DNA of 64,000 nt from Brachybacterium faecium DSM 4810 (lineage in GTDB: Bacteria > Actinomycetota > Actinomycetes > Actinomycetales > Dermabacteraceae), in the NCBI GenBank assembly GCA_000023405.1, contig CP001643.1:1116001-1180000 (forward strand), written 5' to 3'. The translations under genes and the position numbers were made by a program. Below are positions 16,498 to 25,088 of this stretch, piece by piece (position 1 is the stretch's first letter; every line of letters begins with the position of its first letter). Under the pieces are notes generated by a model. That model saw nothing but the letters and a program-made list of their open reading frames with translations. It was not told where the DNA came from and searched no databases.

Positions 16498-18041
16498 TGG
16501 GACAGGCGCGCACGCTCTCGATCAGCCTGGCCGGCCTCGAGGGGACGCTGGTCGAGGTCGAGGCGGACGTCTCCCCGGGCCTGCCCGCCTTCTCCCTCGT
16601 CGGGCTGCCCGACTCCTCCACCCTCCAGGCCCGCGAGCGCGTGCGGGCGGCCGCGGCACGCAGCGGTGCCGGGCTCGCCCCGCGGCGCATCACGGTGAAC
16701 CTCACGCCCGCATGGCGGCGCAAGCACGGCTCCGGCTTCGATCTCGCGATCGCGATGGCCGTGCTCGACGCCCAGGGGGAGCTGCTCGTCCACGTCCCCT
16801 CCGACCTCGTGCTGCTGGGGGAGCTCGGGCTCGACGGCAGGGTGCGCCCGATCCCCGGGGTGCTGCCCGCCCTGCTCGCCGCGCGAGACCACGGCGTCAC
16901 CCGCGCGGTGGTCCCGGCCGAGAACCTGCACGAGGCGCGACTGGTCGACGGGCTGGAGAGCGACGGCATCGAGGACCTCACCGCACTGCTGCACCGCTTC
17001 GGCGCCGATGTCCCACCCTCACCGTCCCGGAACCCGTCGCTGACGGAGGCGCCGAGCTCTGCCGTGTGCGTCCCCGGTGGGGGCCCGCGCCCGGACTTCG
17101 CCGACGTGATGGGACAGGCGCAGGCCCGCCGCGCCGCTGAGGTCGCCGCCGCCGGAGGCCACCATCTGCTGCTGACCGGGCCGCCCGGAGCAGGCAAGAC
17201 GATGATCGCCTCGCGCATCCCGGGCATCCTCCCGCCCCTGGAGGTCGAGGACTCCCTGACCGTCTCCGCCATCCACTCCCTCGCCGAACGCTTCGACGCC
17301 GACGCGGGTCTGCTGCGCACCCCGCCCTTCGAGAACCCGCACCACACCGCCTCCACCGCGGCGATGGTCGGCGGCGGCGCGGGCCTCGCCCGGCCCGGCG
17401 CGATCTCCCGCGCCCATGCCGGAGTGCTCTTCCTCGACGAGGCCCCGGAGTTCCCCTCCCGCGTGCTCGAGGCGCTGCGCGAACCTCTCGAGACCGGCGA
17501 CATCACGCTGCACCGCACCCGCGGCGTCACCCGCTATCCGGCCCGCTTCCAGCTGGTCCTCGCCGCCAACCCCTGCCCGTGCGGACAGGCCTACGGCAAG
17601 GGCGACCGCTGCACGTGCACGCCCCTGCAGCGCCGCCGGTACCTGGCGCGGCTGTCCGGGCCGGTGCTGGACCGGGTGGACATGCGCGTCGGTGTGGGAC
17701 CGGTGGACATCCACCGCAGCGGAGGCGCCGACGCCGAGCCCTCCGCCGTGATCGCCGAGCGCGTGCAGCGGGCGCGCGACCGACAGCGCGAGCGGTTCGC
17801 CGGACGGGCCTGGAGCGCCAACGCCCAGCTGCCCGGCCCCCTGCTGCGGCGCGAGTTCGCCCCGGCGCGCTCCGAGCGCCGCCTGCTCGATCACGCCGTC
17901 GCCCAGGGACGGCTCACCCTGCGCGGGCACGACCGTGTGCTCCGCCTCGCCTGGACCCTCGCCGATCTCGAGGGCACCGACCTCCCGGCCGCCGCACACA
18001 TCGGTGAGGCCCTCACCCTGCGCGAAGGAGAACCGCGATGA
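16497..18041 (+). CDS. ComM/YifB-like AAA ATPase (Mg chelatase family)
   Basis: A 514-residue ATPase. The N-terminal Lon-S5-like domain (PGLPAFSLVGLPD, ARERVRAA, ITVNLTPAWRRKHGSGFDLAIAMAVL) precedes the AAA module with Walker A GPPGAGKTM near 227-235, Walker B GVLFLDEAPEF, and a zinc-like CPCGQAYGKGDRCTC. ComM acts as a branch-migration helicase in natural transformation, and its placement directly before dprA fits DNA uptake or recombination. Overlaps dprA by ATGA. Confidence 0.93.
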   Translation: MGQARTLSISLAGLEGTLVEVEADVSPGLPAFSLVGLPDSSTLQARERVRAAAARSGAGLAPRRITVNLTPAWRRKHGSGFDLAIAMAVLDAQGELLVHVPSDLVLLGELGLDGRVRPIPGVLPALLAARDHGVTRAVVPAENLHEARLVDGLESDGIEDLTALLHRFGADVPPSPSRNPSLTEAPSSAVCVPGGGPRPDFADVMGQAQARRAAEVAAAGGHHLLLTGPPGAGKTMIASRIPGILPPLEVEDSLTVSAIHSLAERFDADAGLLRTPPFENPHHTASTAAMVGGGAGLARPGAISRAHAGVLFLDEAPEFPSRVLEALREPLETGDITLHRTRGVTRYPARFQLVLAANPCPCGQAYGKGDRCTCTPLQRRRYLARLSGPVLDRVDMRVGVGPVDIHRSGGADAEPSAVIAERVQRARDRQRERFAGRAWSANAQLPGPLLRREFAPARSERRLLDHAVAQGRLTLRGHDRVLRLAWTLADLEGTDLPAAAHIGEALTLREGEPR

Positions 18042-19324
18042 CCACCCACCCCACGGCCCACGAGGACCCCGCCGATCCGGCTCACGGGGAGCCCTCCGAC
18101 CCGTCCCGCGCGGAGCCCGCGGGCAAGGAGCGCTCCGCGCGGGACGCCGACCGCACCGCTCGCATCACCTGGTCCCTCCTCGCCGAGCCCTCGGACCCGG
18201 TCGCTCTCCTGCTCCGCGCCGCGCTCGGCCCCGCCGCGGCGCTCGAGCTCGTGGACGCCGGCACGGAGGAGACGCTGCTCCAGGCGCTGGACGGGCACGT
18301 CCCCCGCGACACAGCGGAGCCCGCGGGGTCATCGAGCAGAGCACGGGCCGCACGTGCGCTGGAGCGGTGGCGGTCCCGCCGGGCGCGGATCGACGTCGAC
18401 CGGGTGCGCGCGGACGCCGCACGGCGCGGGATCCGCATCCTCATCCCGCAGGACCCGCAATGGCCCGCTCTGCTGAACGATCTGCAGCACACGGCCCCGC
18501 ACTGCCTCTGGGTGCACGGGCCGGGGGACCTCGCCTCTCTCACCGGGGCCCGCACGGTCGCGCTCGTCGGCTCCCGCGCCTCGACCCCCTACGGCGAGGA
18601 CACCGCCGCCAGCCTCGCCGCGGCCTTCGCCGCCGGCGGCGGGACGGTGGTCTCCGGCGGCGCCTACGGCATCGACGCCGCCGCCCACCGCGGTGCGCTC
18701 GCCGCCGAGGACGGGGCGACCCTCGCCGTGCTGGCCGGTGGGCTCGACAGCCTCTACCCGCGCGGGAACTCCCAGCTGCTCGAACGGATCCGTGCACGGC
18801 ATCTGCTGGTCAGCGAGGCCCCGCCAGGGACCGCACCCACCCGGTGGCGCTTCCTGGCCCGTAACCGGCTGATCGCGGCGCTGTCGCAGGCGACCGTCGT
18901 GGTCGAGGCCTCGTGGCGTTCCGGGGCGCTGTCCACCGCACGGCTGGCGGATCAGCTCTCCCGTCCTGTCGGCGCCGTCCCGGGGCCGGTCACCTCCGCT
19001 GCGAGCGCCGGCAGCCACCGCCTGCTCCGGGAACGGGGAGCTGTCCTCATCACCGAGCCGGCGGACGTGCTGGACCTGCTGCCGGGCGGCCCTGCCGCCG
19101 GGGAGGGTTCCCACGCCGTCCAGGACGAGCTGGACCTGCTGAGCCCCTCGGACCGGCGCGTGCTGGATGCGGTGCCGCCCCGCTCGAGCATCGCCGAGCA
19201 CCGCGTCGCCGAGGAGATCGGCTTCAGCGTCGCGGAGGTGGAGGCGGGACTGGCCCGCCTCGCCCTGCTGGGGCTGGTGACCCGCTCCTCGCAGCGGGTG
19301 CGACGCGCCCGGACCACCTCATGA
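18038..19324 (+). CDS. dprA: DNA processing protein DprA
   Basis: DprA loads RecA on incoming single-stranded DNA. It has 428 residues: a low-complexity N-terminal 40 residues, a SAM-like helical part, the Rossmann core (ALVGSRASTPYG, VVSGGAYGIDAAAHRGAL, VLAGGLDSLYPRGN, RFLARNRLIAALSQATVVVEAS), and a C-terminal winged helix (LLSPSDRRVLDAV and onward). Coupled to ComM upstream. The xerC-type gene follows after 39 nt. Confidence 0.95.
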   Translation: MTTHPTAHEDPADPAHGEPSDPSRAEPAGKERSARDADRTARITWSLLAEPSDPVALLLRAALGPAAALELVDAGTEETLLQALDGHVPRDTAEPAGSSSRARAARALERWRSRRARIDVDRVRADAARRGIRILIPQDPQWPALLNDLQHTAPHCLWVHGPGDLASLTGARTVALVGSRASTPYGEDTAASLAAAFAAGGGTVVSGGAYGIDAAAHRGALAAEDGATLAVLAGGLDSLYPRGNSQLLERIRARHLLVSEAPPGTAPTRWRFLARNRLIAALSQATVVVEASWRSGALSTARLADQLSRPVGAVPGPVTSAASAGSHRLLRERGAVLITEPADVLDLLPGGPAAGEGSHAVQDELDLLSPSDRRVLDAVPPRSSIAEHRVAEEIGFSVAEVEAGLARLALLGLVTRSSQRVRRARTTS

Positions 19325-19363
19325 CCGCGCGGGCCGTGCGCCGCGATGCGGGAGGATGGGGCC

Positions 19364-20362
19364 ATGAGCACCGAGCGGGAGCACGCCGATGACGCGGTCC
19401 TCGACGCCTTCGCCGACCATCTGCACCTCGAACGGGGCAGATCCGAGCACACCGTGCGCGCCTATCGGCGCGAGGCGGCCGGGCTGCTCGCGCATCTGCG
19501 CACCGTCGAGCGGATCACGCTGCCCGAGCTCGATGTGACCGCGCTGCGCTCCTGGCTCTCCGCCCGCGCCGAGACCGGAGCGAGCGCGAGCACGCTGGCA
19601 CGCTCCGCAGCCTCGGTGCGCACCTTCACCACCTGGCTCGCCTCCACCGGACGGATCCCGCACGACGTCGGCGGTCGCCTGAGAGCACCGCGCCGCGGAC
19701 GCCACCTGCCGACGGTGCTCACCGGCGACCAGGCAGGCGAGCTGCTCGACGGGCTCGACGGCTCCGCGCGGGACGACTCCGCCGCACCGCCCCGCGAGAT
19801 CGCCGCCGCGCCCCGCGCCGAGCAGGACCCGCGAGACCGGGCGGTGCTGCTGCGCGACGCCGCCGTCCTCGAGCTGCTCTACTCCTCGGGCCTGCGCGTC
19901 TCCGAGCTGGTCGCCCTCGACCGCTCGAGGATCGACCGGCAGCACGGCACCGTGCGGGTGCGCGGCAAGGGGGACAGGGAGCGGATCGTCCCGGTGGGCC
20001 TCCCGGCGCTGGAGGCTCTCCAGCGCTGGGAGAGCGAGGGCCGGCCCGTGCTGCTCGCGGCCGCGACCCCCGGGACACCCCCCGGCGACGCCCTGTTCCT
20101 CGGCGTGCGCGGGGGCCGCCTCGGCGACCGGGCCGTGCGCACCCTGGTGGACCGTCACGTGGCGGAGGCCGGGATCAGCCGCCACGTCACCCCGCACACC
20201 CTGCGCCACAGCGCCGCCACCCACCTCGTGGAGGGCGGCGCCGACCTGCGCAGCGTGCAGGACTTCCTGGGCCACTCCTCCCTCGCCACCACGCAGATCT
20301 ACACGCACGTGAGCGCGGAACGGCTGCGCCGCACCGTCGACCAGGCCCACCCCCGCGCCTGA
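19364..20362 (+). CDS. xerC: Tyrosine recombinase, XerC type
   Basis: A 332-residue site-specific recombinase. The N-terminal SAM-like core-binding domain (HLERGRSEHTVRAYRREA) is followed by the catalytic domain with R (SGLRVSEL, near 178), K (RGKGDRER), HTLRHSAATH (near 278-287), and Tyr nucleophile near 313 in QIYTHVS. XerC and XerD resolve chromosome dimers at dif; no dif-like site was spotted here. ATG 19364 is preferred over 19346 because GGAGG lies 8 nt before it. An insert (GSARDDSAAPPREI) lengthens the domain junction. ftsK, its usual activator, begins at 62083. Confidence 0.93.
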   Translation: MSTEREHADDAVLDAFADHLHLERGRSEHTVRAYRREAAGLLAHLRTVERITLPELDVTALRSWLSARAETGASASTLARSAASVRTFTTWLASTGRIPHDVGGRLRAPRRGRHLPTVLTGDQAGELLDGLDGSARDDSAAPPREIAAAPRAEQDPRDRAVLLRDAAVLELLYSSGLRVSELVALDRSRIDRQHGTVRVRGKGDRERIVPVGLPALEALQRWESEGRPVLLAAATPGTPPGDALFLGVRGGRLGDRAVRTLVDRHVAEAGISRHVTPHTLRHSAATHLVEGGADLRSVQDFLGHSSLATTQIYTHVSAERLRRTVDQAHPRA

Positions 20363-20429
20363 ACCCACGCGCACCCCCGAGCCCGCTCGCGTGCCCGAGG
20401 CACTCCGCGCACCCGAGATCCCCTCACCC

Positions 20430-20452
20430 GGGGGGGGGGGGGGGGGGGGGGG
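20430..20452. repeat. Homopolymer of 23 G
   Basis: Twenty-three consecutive G on the + strand, preceded by CCC, between the convergent ends of xerC (stop 20362) and the M23 gene (stop 20472). It lies outside any coding frame I accept. It is either a real slippage-prone tract or a poly-G read artefact that entered the assembly. No clear terminator hairpin was found in 20363-20471. Confidence 0.95.
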
Positions 20453-20471
20453 AGCCGCCTGCGACGCACGC

Positions 20472-21188
20472 TCACCCGACGAGAGCGATCAGGGCTCCGC
20501 GGCCGGGTCGCATCGGGTGCGACCGGGGGAGCGCGGACGCCTCCGGCGCAGCAGATCCCGCAGCCGCTCCCGGTGCCGGGGCCCGCACCGCCTCCCCGGG
20601 GGCAGACGGCCCCGGACGGGCCGCTCCCGTGCGGGGCGCCCTCTCACCCGGTCCGTCCCAGGGCAGCAGGACGCTCGGCCCCCGCAGCCCCAGCAGCAGC
20701 TGCGGATCCAGATAGTCCTTTCCCCGGCGGGCGCCCAGATGCAGACATGTCTCCTCCGCGCAGTGCGCGAGCTCGGAGCGCTGCTCGAGCGTGCCCAGCA
20801 CCTCGCCGGCCAGCACTGCGGTGCCCACCTCCACGGTCCCGCTGACCGGCTCATAGGTGGAGAGCAGCCCGTCCGCGTGCGTCACCGAGACCACGCCCCG
20901 GCCGGCCACCGTCCCGCTGAACCGCACCGTGCCCGCCTCCACCGCCCGGACCTGCGCCCCCTCGCCCGTCACGCCGATGTCGATCCCGCGATGGCCCGGG
21001 CCGTACGGGTGCTCGGGCTCCTCGAACGCGCGCAGCACGGGATGCGGGGCCGGCACCGGCCACTGCCAGCGCGCCTCACCGGCGTGCGCGCTCGCCGGCA
21101 GCGCGAGCAGCGCCGCCAGCGCCATGCAGCACATGAGCAGGGCCGGCAGCGAGCGCACCGACGGGCACGGGACGGAGGGAGCGGACAT
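20472..21188 (-). CDS. M23 family peptidase (LytM/peptidoglycan endopeptidase-like), secreted
   Basis: A 238-residue protein with a signal peptide (residues 1 to about 36, cleavage after ASAHA). The M23 domain has zinc ligands H66 and D70 in GHRGIDIG, the strands VRAVEAGTVRFSGTVAGRGVVSV (in part), and the CLHLGARRG site. A Pro/Ala-rich tail follows. Probably cuts or senses peptidoglycan. The first ligand pair and CLHLG match the short actinobacterial group found just upstream of rpsB; whether it is catalytically active is unclear. ATG 21188 is chosen over 21197 because GCAGGA is 8 nt away. Confidence 0.88.
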   Translation of the reverse strand: MSAPSVPCPSVRSLPALLMCCMALAALLALPASAHAGEARWQWPVPAPHPVLRAFEEPEHPYGPGHRGIDIGVTGEGAQVRAVEAGTVRFSGTVAGRGVVSVTHADGLLSTYEPVSGTVEVGTAVLAGEVLGTLEQRSELAHCAEETCLHLGARRGKDYLDPQLLLGLRGPSVLLPWDGPGERAPRTGAARPGPSAPGEAVRAPAPGAAAGSAAPEASALPRSHPMRPGRGALIALVG

Positions 21189-21243
21189 GCCAGGCATCCT
21201 GCGCCGCGCGGAGCCGACCCGGAAGCGCCCCGGCCTGCCCTGT

Positions 21244-21277
21244 GGACGGACCGGGCCTGGGGAGGAACGGTCCGTCC
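21244..21277. repeat. Inverted repeat copy 2 (10-bp perfect arms) upstream of rpsB
   Basis: GGACGGACCG (21244-21253) and CGGTCCGTCC (21268-21277) around a 14-nt centre containing GGGGAGGAA. It shares TGTGGA, CCGGGC and TGGGGAGGAACGGTCC with copy 1 at 1807-1838. It lies in the divergent spacer between the M23 gene and rpsB. Confidence 0.6.
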
Positions 21278-21321
21278 CGCGCCGTGATGCACGACGCGCT
21301 CGGAGCGGCGGCGGCGTCGGA

Positions 21322-21327
21322 TAGACT
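21322..21327 (+). promoter_or_regulatory. Likely rpsB -10 box, long leader
   Basis: TAGACT about 240 nt before the rpsB ATG. The gene-free stretch 21189-21567 (379 nt) holds inverted repeat copy 2, this promoter and a leader of about 235 nt, where S2 autoregulation might act. I cannot name a known leader motif. Confidence 0.45.
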
Positions 21328-21567
21328 GCTCGACAGCATCCGGTCCGTCCGGATGACTTCGCGTGCCCACCAGGGCTCGTCGGCCACCGGTCCTCGGCCG
21401 TTCCCGCACCTCGCGTGCAGGGCACCGGGGCGGCTGACCACCCGGGCACCAGGCCCCGCACCACCCGGTGGCGGGGGAACAACCGAGAAAGCAGGTCCTG
21501 CGCGATGACCGCGGACGCCCACGGGCGCGCCGTGCGAGCCCAGGGCCGGAGAACAGAGGACACCATC

Positions 21568-22524
21568 ATGGCAGTCGTCACCATGCGCCAGCTCCTGGAG
21601 AGCGGCGTCCACTTCGGTCACCAGACCCGTCGCTGGAACCCGAAGGTCCGTCGCTTCATCTTCACGGAGCGCAACGGCATCTACATCGTCGACCTCATGC
21701 AGACCCTGACGTACATCGACAAGGCGTACGACTTCGTCAAGCAGACCGTCGCCCACGGCGGCACCATCCTGTTCGTCGGCACCAAGAAGCAGGCGCAGGA
21801 GTCCGTCCAGGAGCAGGCCACCCGCGTGGGCATGCCCTACGTGAACCAGCGCTGGCTGGGCGGCATGCTCACCAACCTGCAGACGGTCTCCGCCCGCGTG
21901 AACCGCCTCAAGGAGCTCGAGCAGATCGACTTCGAGGATGTGGCCTCCTCCGGCCGCACCAAGAAGGAGCTGCTGATGATGCGCCGCGAGAAGGACAAGC
22001 TCGAGAAGACCCTCGGCGGCATCCGCGACATGGGCAAGGCGCCCTCGGCCCTGTGGGTCGTGGACACCAACAAGGAGCACCTGGCCGTCGACGAGGCGCA
22101 GAAGCTCAACATCCCCGTCGTCGCGATCCTGGACACCAACTGCGATCCCGACGAGATCAGCTACCCGATCCCGGGCAACGACGACGCGATCCGCTCCGTC
22201 ACCCTGCTGACCCGCGTGATCGCCGATGCCGTGGCGGCCGGTCTGCAGGAGCGCCACGCCAAGAGCACCGGCGGGGAGAAGAACGTCTCCGCCGTCGACG
22301 CCGAGCCGCTGGCCGAGTGGGAGCAGGAGCTGCTCAAGCAGTCCGAGGTCCAGCAGCAGGACGCCCCGGCCGAGCAGTCCGTGGCCGCGGAGACCGCTGA
22401 GGCGGCCGAGGAGACCCCCGGCGTCGCCGCCGAGGCCCCGGCCCAGGGCGCGGAGAACGCCCCCGCGGCCGATGCCGCCGCCGAGGCAGTCGCCGAGGAG
22501 AAGTCCGCGACCGACGGCGAGTGA
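21568..22524 (+). CDS. rpsB: Small ribosomal subunit protein S2 with acidic tail
   Basis: A 318-residue S2. The core is conserved ([66 protein letters not shown]-like, [10 protein letters not shown]). The last 65-70 residues are an Ala/Glu/Asp-rich tail like that of S16 here. The ATG at 21568 has AGAGGA upstream; an in-frame ATG at 21505 would add 21 non-conserved residues and is rejected. Followed by a 15-bp hairpin and tsf. Confidence 0.97.
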   Translation: MAVVTMRQLLESGVHFGHQTRRWNPKVRRFIFTERNGIYIVDLMQTLTYIDKAYDFVKQTVAHGGTILFVGTKKQAQESVQEQATRVGMPYVNQRWLGGMLTNLQTVSARVNRLKELEQIDFEDVASSGRTKKELLMMRREKDKLEKTLGGIRDMGKAPSALWVVDTNKEHLAVDEAQKLNIPVVAILDTNCDPDEISYPIPGNDDAIRSVTLLTRVIADAVAAGLQERHAKSTGGEKNVSAVDAEPLAEWEQELLKQSEVQQQDAPAEQSVAAETAEAAEETPGVAAEAPAQGAENAPAADAAAEAVAEEKSATDGE

Positions 22525-22530
22525 TCATCG

Positions 22531-22565
22531 GGGCCGGGGGAGGCGCACGTCGCCTCCCCCGGCCC
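22531..22565 (+). terminator. 15-bp hairpin between rpsB and tsf
   Basis: GGGCCGGGGGAGGCG (22531-22545) pairs perfectly with 22551-22565 over loop CACGT. No U tract. It lies inside an otherwise co-directional rpsB-tsf pair, so it may attenuate or set the S2:EF-Ts ratio rather than fully terminate. Confidence 0.65.
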
Positions 22566-22617
22566 TGTCCGCTCACCTTCCACTCATCCCCCCTCACGAC
22601 CCACAAGGGAGACCCAT

Positions 22618-23442
22618 ATGGCGAAGTACACGGCAGCAGACATCAAGGAGATCCGCGAGACCACCGGCGCCGGCATGCTCGACGTCAAGAAGGCGCTCGA
22701 CGACGCCGACGGTGACAAGGCCAAGGCCGTGGAGCTCATCCGCGTCAAGGGCCTCAAGGGCATCGCCAAGCGCGAGGGCCGCACCGCCTCCGAGGGCCTC
22801 ATCGCCGTCGACATCCGCGACAGCGAGGGCGGCCAGACCGGCACCCTCGTCGAGCTCAACTCCGAGACCGACTTCGTGGCCAAGAACGACAAGTTCGTCG
22901 CCCTCGGCGACGAGGCCGTCGCGGCCGCCGTCGAGTCCGGCGCGAACGAGCCCGAGGACCTCGCCGACACCCCGTTCGGCGAGGCGCTGACCAACGCCGG
23001 CGCCACCATGGGCGAGAAGATCCTGGTGCGCCGCATCGGCCGCGTCTCCGGCGAGGTCGTCTCCGAGTACATGCACCGCACCAACAAGGACCTGCCCCCG
23101 CAGGTCGGCGTGCTGGTCGCCACCGACAAGGCCGGCGCCGAGGTCGCGCGCGACGTCGCGATGCACATCGCCGCGTTCACCCCGACCTACCTCTCGCGCG
23201 AGGACGTCCCCGAGGAGACCGTCGCCGAGGAGCGTCGGATCGCCGAGGAGACCGCGAAGAACGAGGGCAAGCCCGAGAAGGCTCTGCCGAAGATCGTCGA
23301 GGGCCGCCTGAACGGCTTCTTCAAGGAGAACTGCCTCCTGGATCAGGCGTTCGCCAAGGACGCCAAGAAGTCCGTCGGCCAGGTCGTCGAGGAGGCCGGC
23401 GGCACCGTCACCGGTTACCTCCGCTTCCGCGTCGGCAGCTGA
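22618..23442 (+). CDS. tsf: Elongation factor Ts
   Basis: The guanine nucleotide exchange factor for EF-Tu. 274 residues: N-terminal UBA-like domain ([24 protein letters not shown] in part), then TDFVAKN at 84-90, the contact with EF-Tu, then two core subdomains and the coiled-coil part ending [17 protein letters not shown] lies 7 nt upstream of the ATG. A terminator at 23508-23536 follows. Confidence 0.97.
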   Translation: MAKYTAADIKEIRETTGAGMLDVKKALDDADGDKAKAVELIRVKGLKGIAKREGRTASEGLIAVDIRDSEGGQTGTLVELNSETDFVAKNDKFVALGDEAVAAAVESGANEPEDLADTPFGEALTNAGATMGEKILVRRIGRVSGEVVSEYMHRTNKDLPPQVGVLVATDKAGAEVARDVAMHIAAFTPTYLSREDVPEETVAEERRIAEETAKNEGKPEKALPKIVEGRLNGFFKENCLLDQAFAKDAKKSVGQVVEEAGGTVTGYLRFRVGS

Positions 23443-23507
23443 CACCCTCGGGGAACGGCCCGCCGGGCCTCTCCCCGCCGGCCGCGCGTGAGCGTGGCCA
23501 CCGCCCT

Positions 23508-23536
23508 GCGGCCCCGCACCATCGGTGCGGGGCCGC
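23508..23536 (+). terminator. Terminator hairpin downstream of tsf
   Basis: GCGGCCCCGCACC (23508-23520), loop ATC, and the exact complement 23524-23536. Just after it comes TATCAT (23542-23547), the likely pyrH -10 box, so transcription appears to end and restart here. Confidence 0.7.
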
Positions 23537-23541
23537 ACCGG

Positions 23542-23547
23542 TATCAT
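23542..23547 (+). promoter_or_regulatory. Likely pyrH -10 box
   Basis: TATCAT, giving a leader of about 23 nt that contains a GGAAGGA ribosome site before the ATG at 23577. Confidence 0.5.
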
Positions 23548-23576
23548 CGCCGAGGACCCAGCGCGGAAGGACCGAC

Positions 23577-24329
23577 ATGACCCAGACGTTCACCTCACCG
23601 ATCCCTGTTCTGCCGAGACCCGAGGACGGGCGTCGAGTCCTGCTGAAGCTCTCGGGCGAGTCCTTCGGCGGAGGAGCCGTCGGCGTCGACCCCGATGTCG
23701 TCTCCCGCATCGCCGGCGAGATCGCCGAGGGCGTGGCCCAGGGCGTCGAGTGCGCGATCGTCGTCGGCGGAGGCAACTTCTTCCGCGGCGCGGAGCTCTC
23801 CCAGCGCGGCATGGACCGCCGCCGCGCCGACTACATGGGCATGCTCGGCACGGTCATGAACTGCCTCGCCCTGCAGGACTTCCTCGAGCAGCGCGGCGTC
23901 TCCACCCGCGTGCAGACCGCCATCGAGATGGGTCAGGTCGCCGAGCCGTACATCCCCCTGCGCGCCGTGCGGCACCTCGAGAAGGGCCGCGTCGTCATCT
24001 TCGGCGCGGGCGCGGGCATGCCCTACTTCTCCACCGACACCGTCGCCGTGCAGCGCGCCCTGGAGATCGGCTGCCAGGAGGTTCTGATGGCCAAGAACGG
24101 CGTCGACGGGGTCTACGACGCCGATCCGCGCACCAACCCCGACGCGCGCAAGCTCGAGCACGTCACCTACGACGACGCCCTCAAGCGCGGCCTGAAGGTC
24201 GTGGACTCCACCGCCTTCAGCCTCTGCATGGACAACGCCCAGCCGATGATGGTGTTCGGCCTGGACCGCCCCGGCAACATCACCCGCGCCATGCGCGGCG
24301 ACCGCATCGGCACGGTCGTCACCCGCTGA
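23577..24329 (+). CDS. pyrH: UMP kinase
   Basis: Phosphorylates UMP to UDP; hexameric amino-acid-kinase fold. 250 residues with LKLSGE at 23-28, GGGNFFRG at 64-71, [24 protein letters not shown] and [12 protein letters not shown]. The position between tsf and frr is the standard bacterial one. It has its own promoter and a hairpin after it at 24335-24365. Confidence 0.96.
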   Translation: MTQTFTSPIPVLPRPEDGRRVLLKLSGESFGGGAVGVDPDVVSRIAGEIAEGVAQGVECAIVVGGGNFFRGAELSQRGMDRRRADYMGMLGTVMNCLALQDFLEQRGVSTRVQTAIEMGQVAEPYIPLRAVRHLEKGRVVIFGAGAGMPYFSTDTVAVQRALEIGCQEVLMAKNGVDGVYDADPRTNPDARKLEHVTYDDALKRGLKVVDSTAFSLCMDNAQPMMVFGLDRPGNITRAMRGDRIGTVVTR

Positions 24330-24334
24330 CCAGC

Positions 24335-24365
24335 GGAGGACGGCGCCGGCCCGGCCCCGTCCTCC
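24335..24365 (+). terminator. Hairpin downstream of pyrH
   Basis: GGAGGACGG (24335-24343) pairs with CCGTCCTCC (24357-24365) around a GC-rich inner stem. It begins 6 nt after the pyrH stop. Confidence 0.55.
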
Positions 24366-24463
24366 ACCCCCGCGCCGCCGCCGGGCACCGCAGCCCTCAC
24401 GCAGGACCTTGACGGTGCGGGACAATGGACCACGAACACCCACCCAGAACCGAGGAGCATCCT

Positions 24464-25030
24464 GTGAGTGACGACATCCCGAGCATCCTGAAGGACGCCG
24501 AGGCCAAGATGAAGAAGTCCGTGGAGGTCACCAAGGACGAGTTCACCGCGATCCGCACCGGCCGCGCGAACGCCGCGATGCTCCAGGGCATCACCGTCGA
24601 GTACTACGGTGCCCCCACGCCGCTGAACCAGCTGTCCTCCCTCCAGTTCCCCGAGGCGCGCACCATCATCGTCACCCCCTACGACAAGTCCGCGATGTCC
24701 GGCATCGAGACCGCGCTGCGCGACTCGGACCTGGGCGTGAACCCCACCAACAACGGCGACAACCTGCGCGTGGTGCTGCCCGCCCTCACCGAGGAGCGCC
24801 GCAAGGACTACGTGAAGCTCGCGCGCACCAAGGCCGAGGACGGCCGCGTCGCCGTGCGCGGCTCTCGCGGCAACGCGAAGAAGGCGATCGAGAAGCTGGT
24901 CAAGGACAAGGAGATCGGCGAGGACGAGGGCACCCGGGCGGAGAAGGAGCTCGAGGCGCTCACCAAGAAGTACAACGATCAGATCGACGAGGCGCTCGGC
25001 CTCAAGGAGACCGAGCTCGAGACGGTCTGA
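24464..25030 (+). CDS. frr: Ribosome recycling factor
   Basis: With EF-G, splits post-termination ribosomes. A normal-length 188-residue protein: TAIRTGRANAAMLQGITVEYYG, TPLNQLSSLQFPEART, PYDKSAMSGIETAL, and the C-terminal helix of the three-helix bundle ending KKYNDQIDEAL. GTG at 24464 has GAGGAG 6 nt upstream. A GACAAT box about 40 nt upstream is a possible -10. Confidence 0.97.
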   Translation: MSDDIPSILKDAEAKMKKSVEVTKDEFTAIRTGRANAAMLQGITVEYYGAPTPLNQLSSLQFPEARTIIVTPYDKSAMSGIETALRDSDLGVNPTNNGDNLRVVLPALTEERRKDYVKLARTKAEDGRVAVRGSRGNAKKAIEKLVKDKEIGEDEGTRAEKELEALTKKYNDQIDEALGLKETELETV

Positions 25031-25088
25031 GCCGGATCCGGGAGCGCAGAACCCTGCATCGCAGACGCCGAACCGGCGAGGCGGCCGG

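Noticed and set aside
20363-20471. dif-like site for XerC next to its gene
   Set aside because: No 28-bp near-palindrome with an AT-rich centre is present; the stretch is GC-rich with the poly-G run.
21505-21567. Upstream in-frame start for rpsB
   Set aside because: It would add 21 non-conserved residues; the ATG at 21568 gives the conserved [10 protein letters not shown] start and has its own AGAGGA site.
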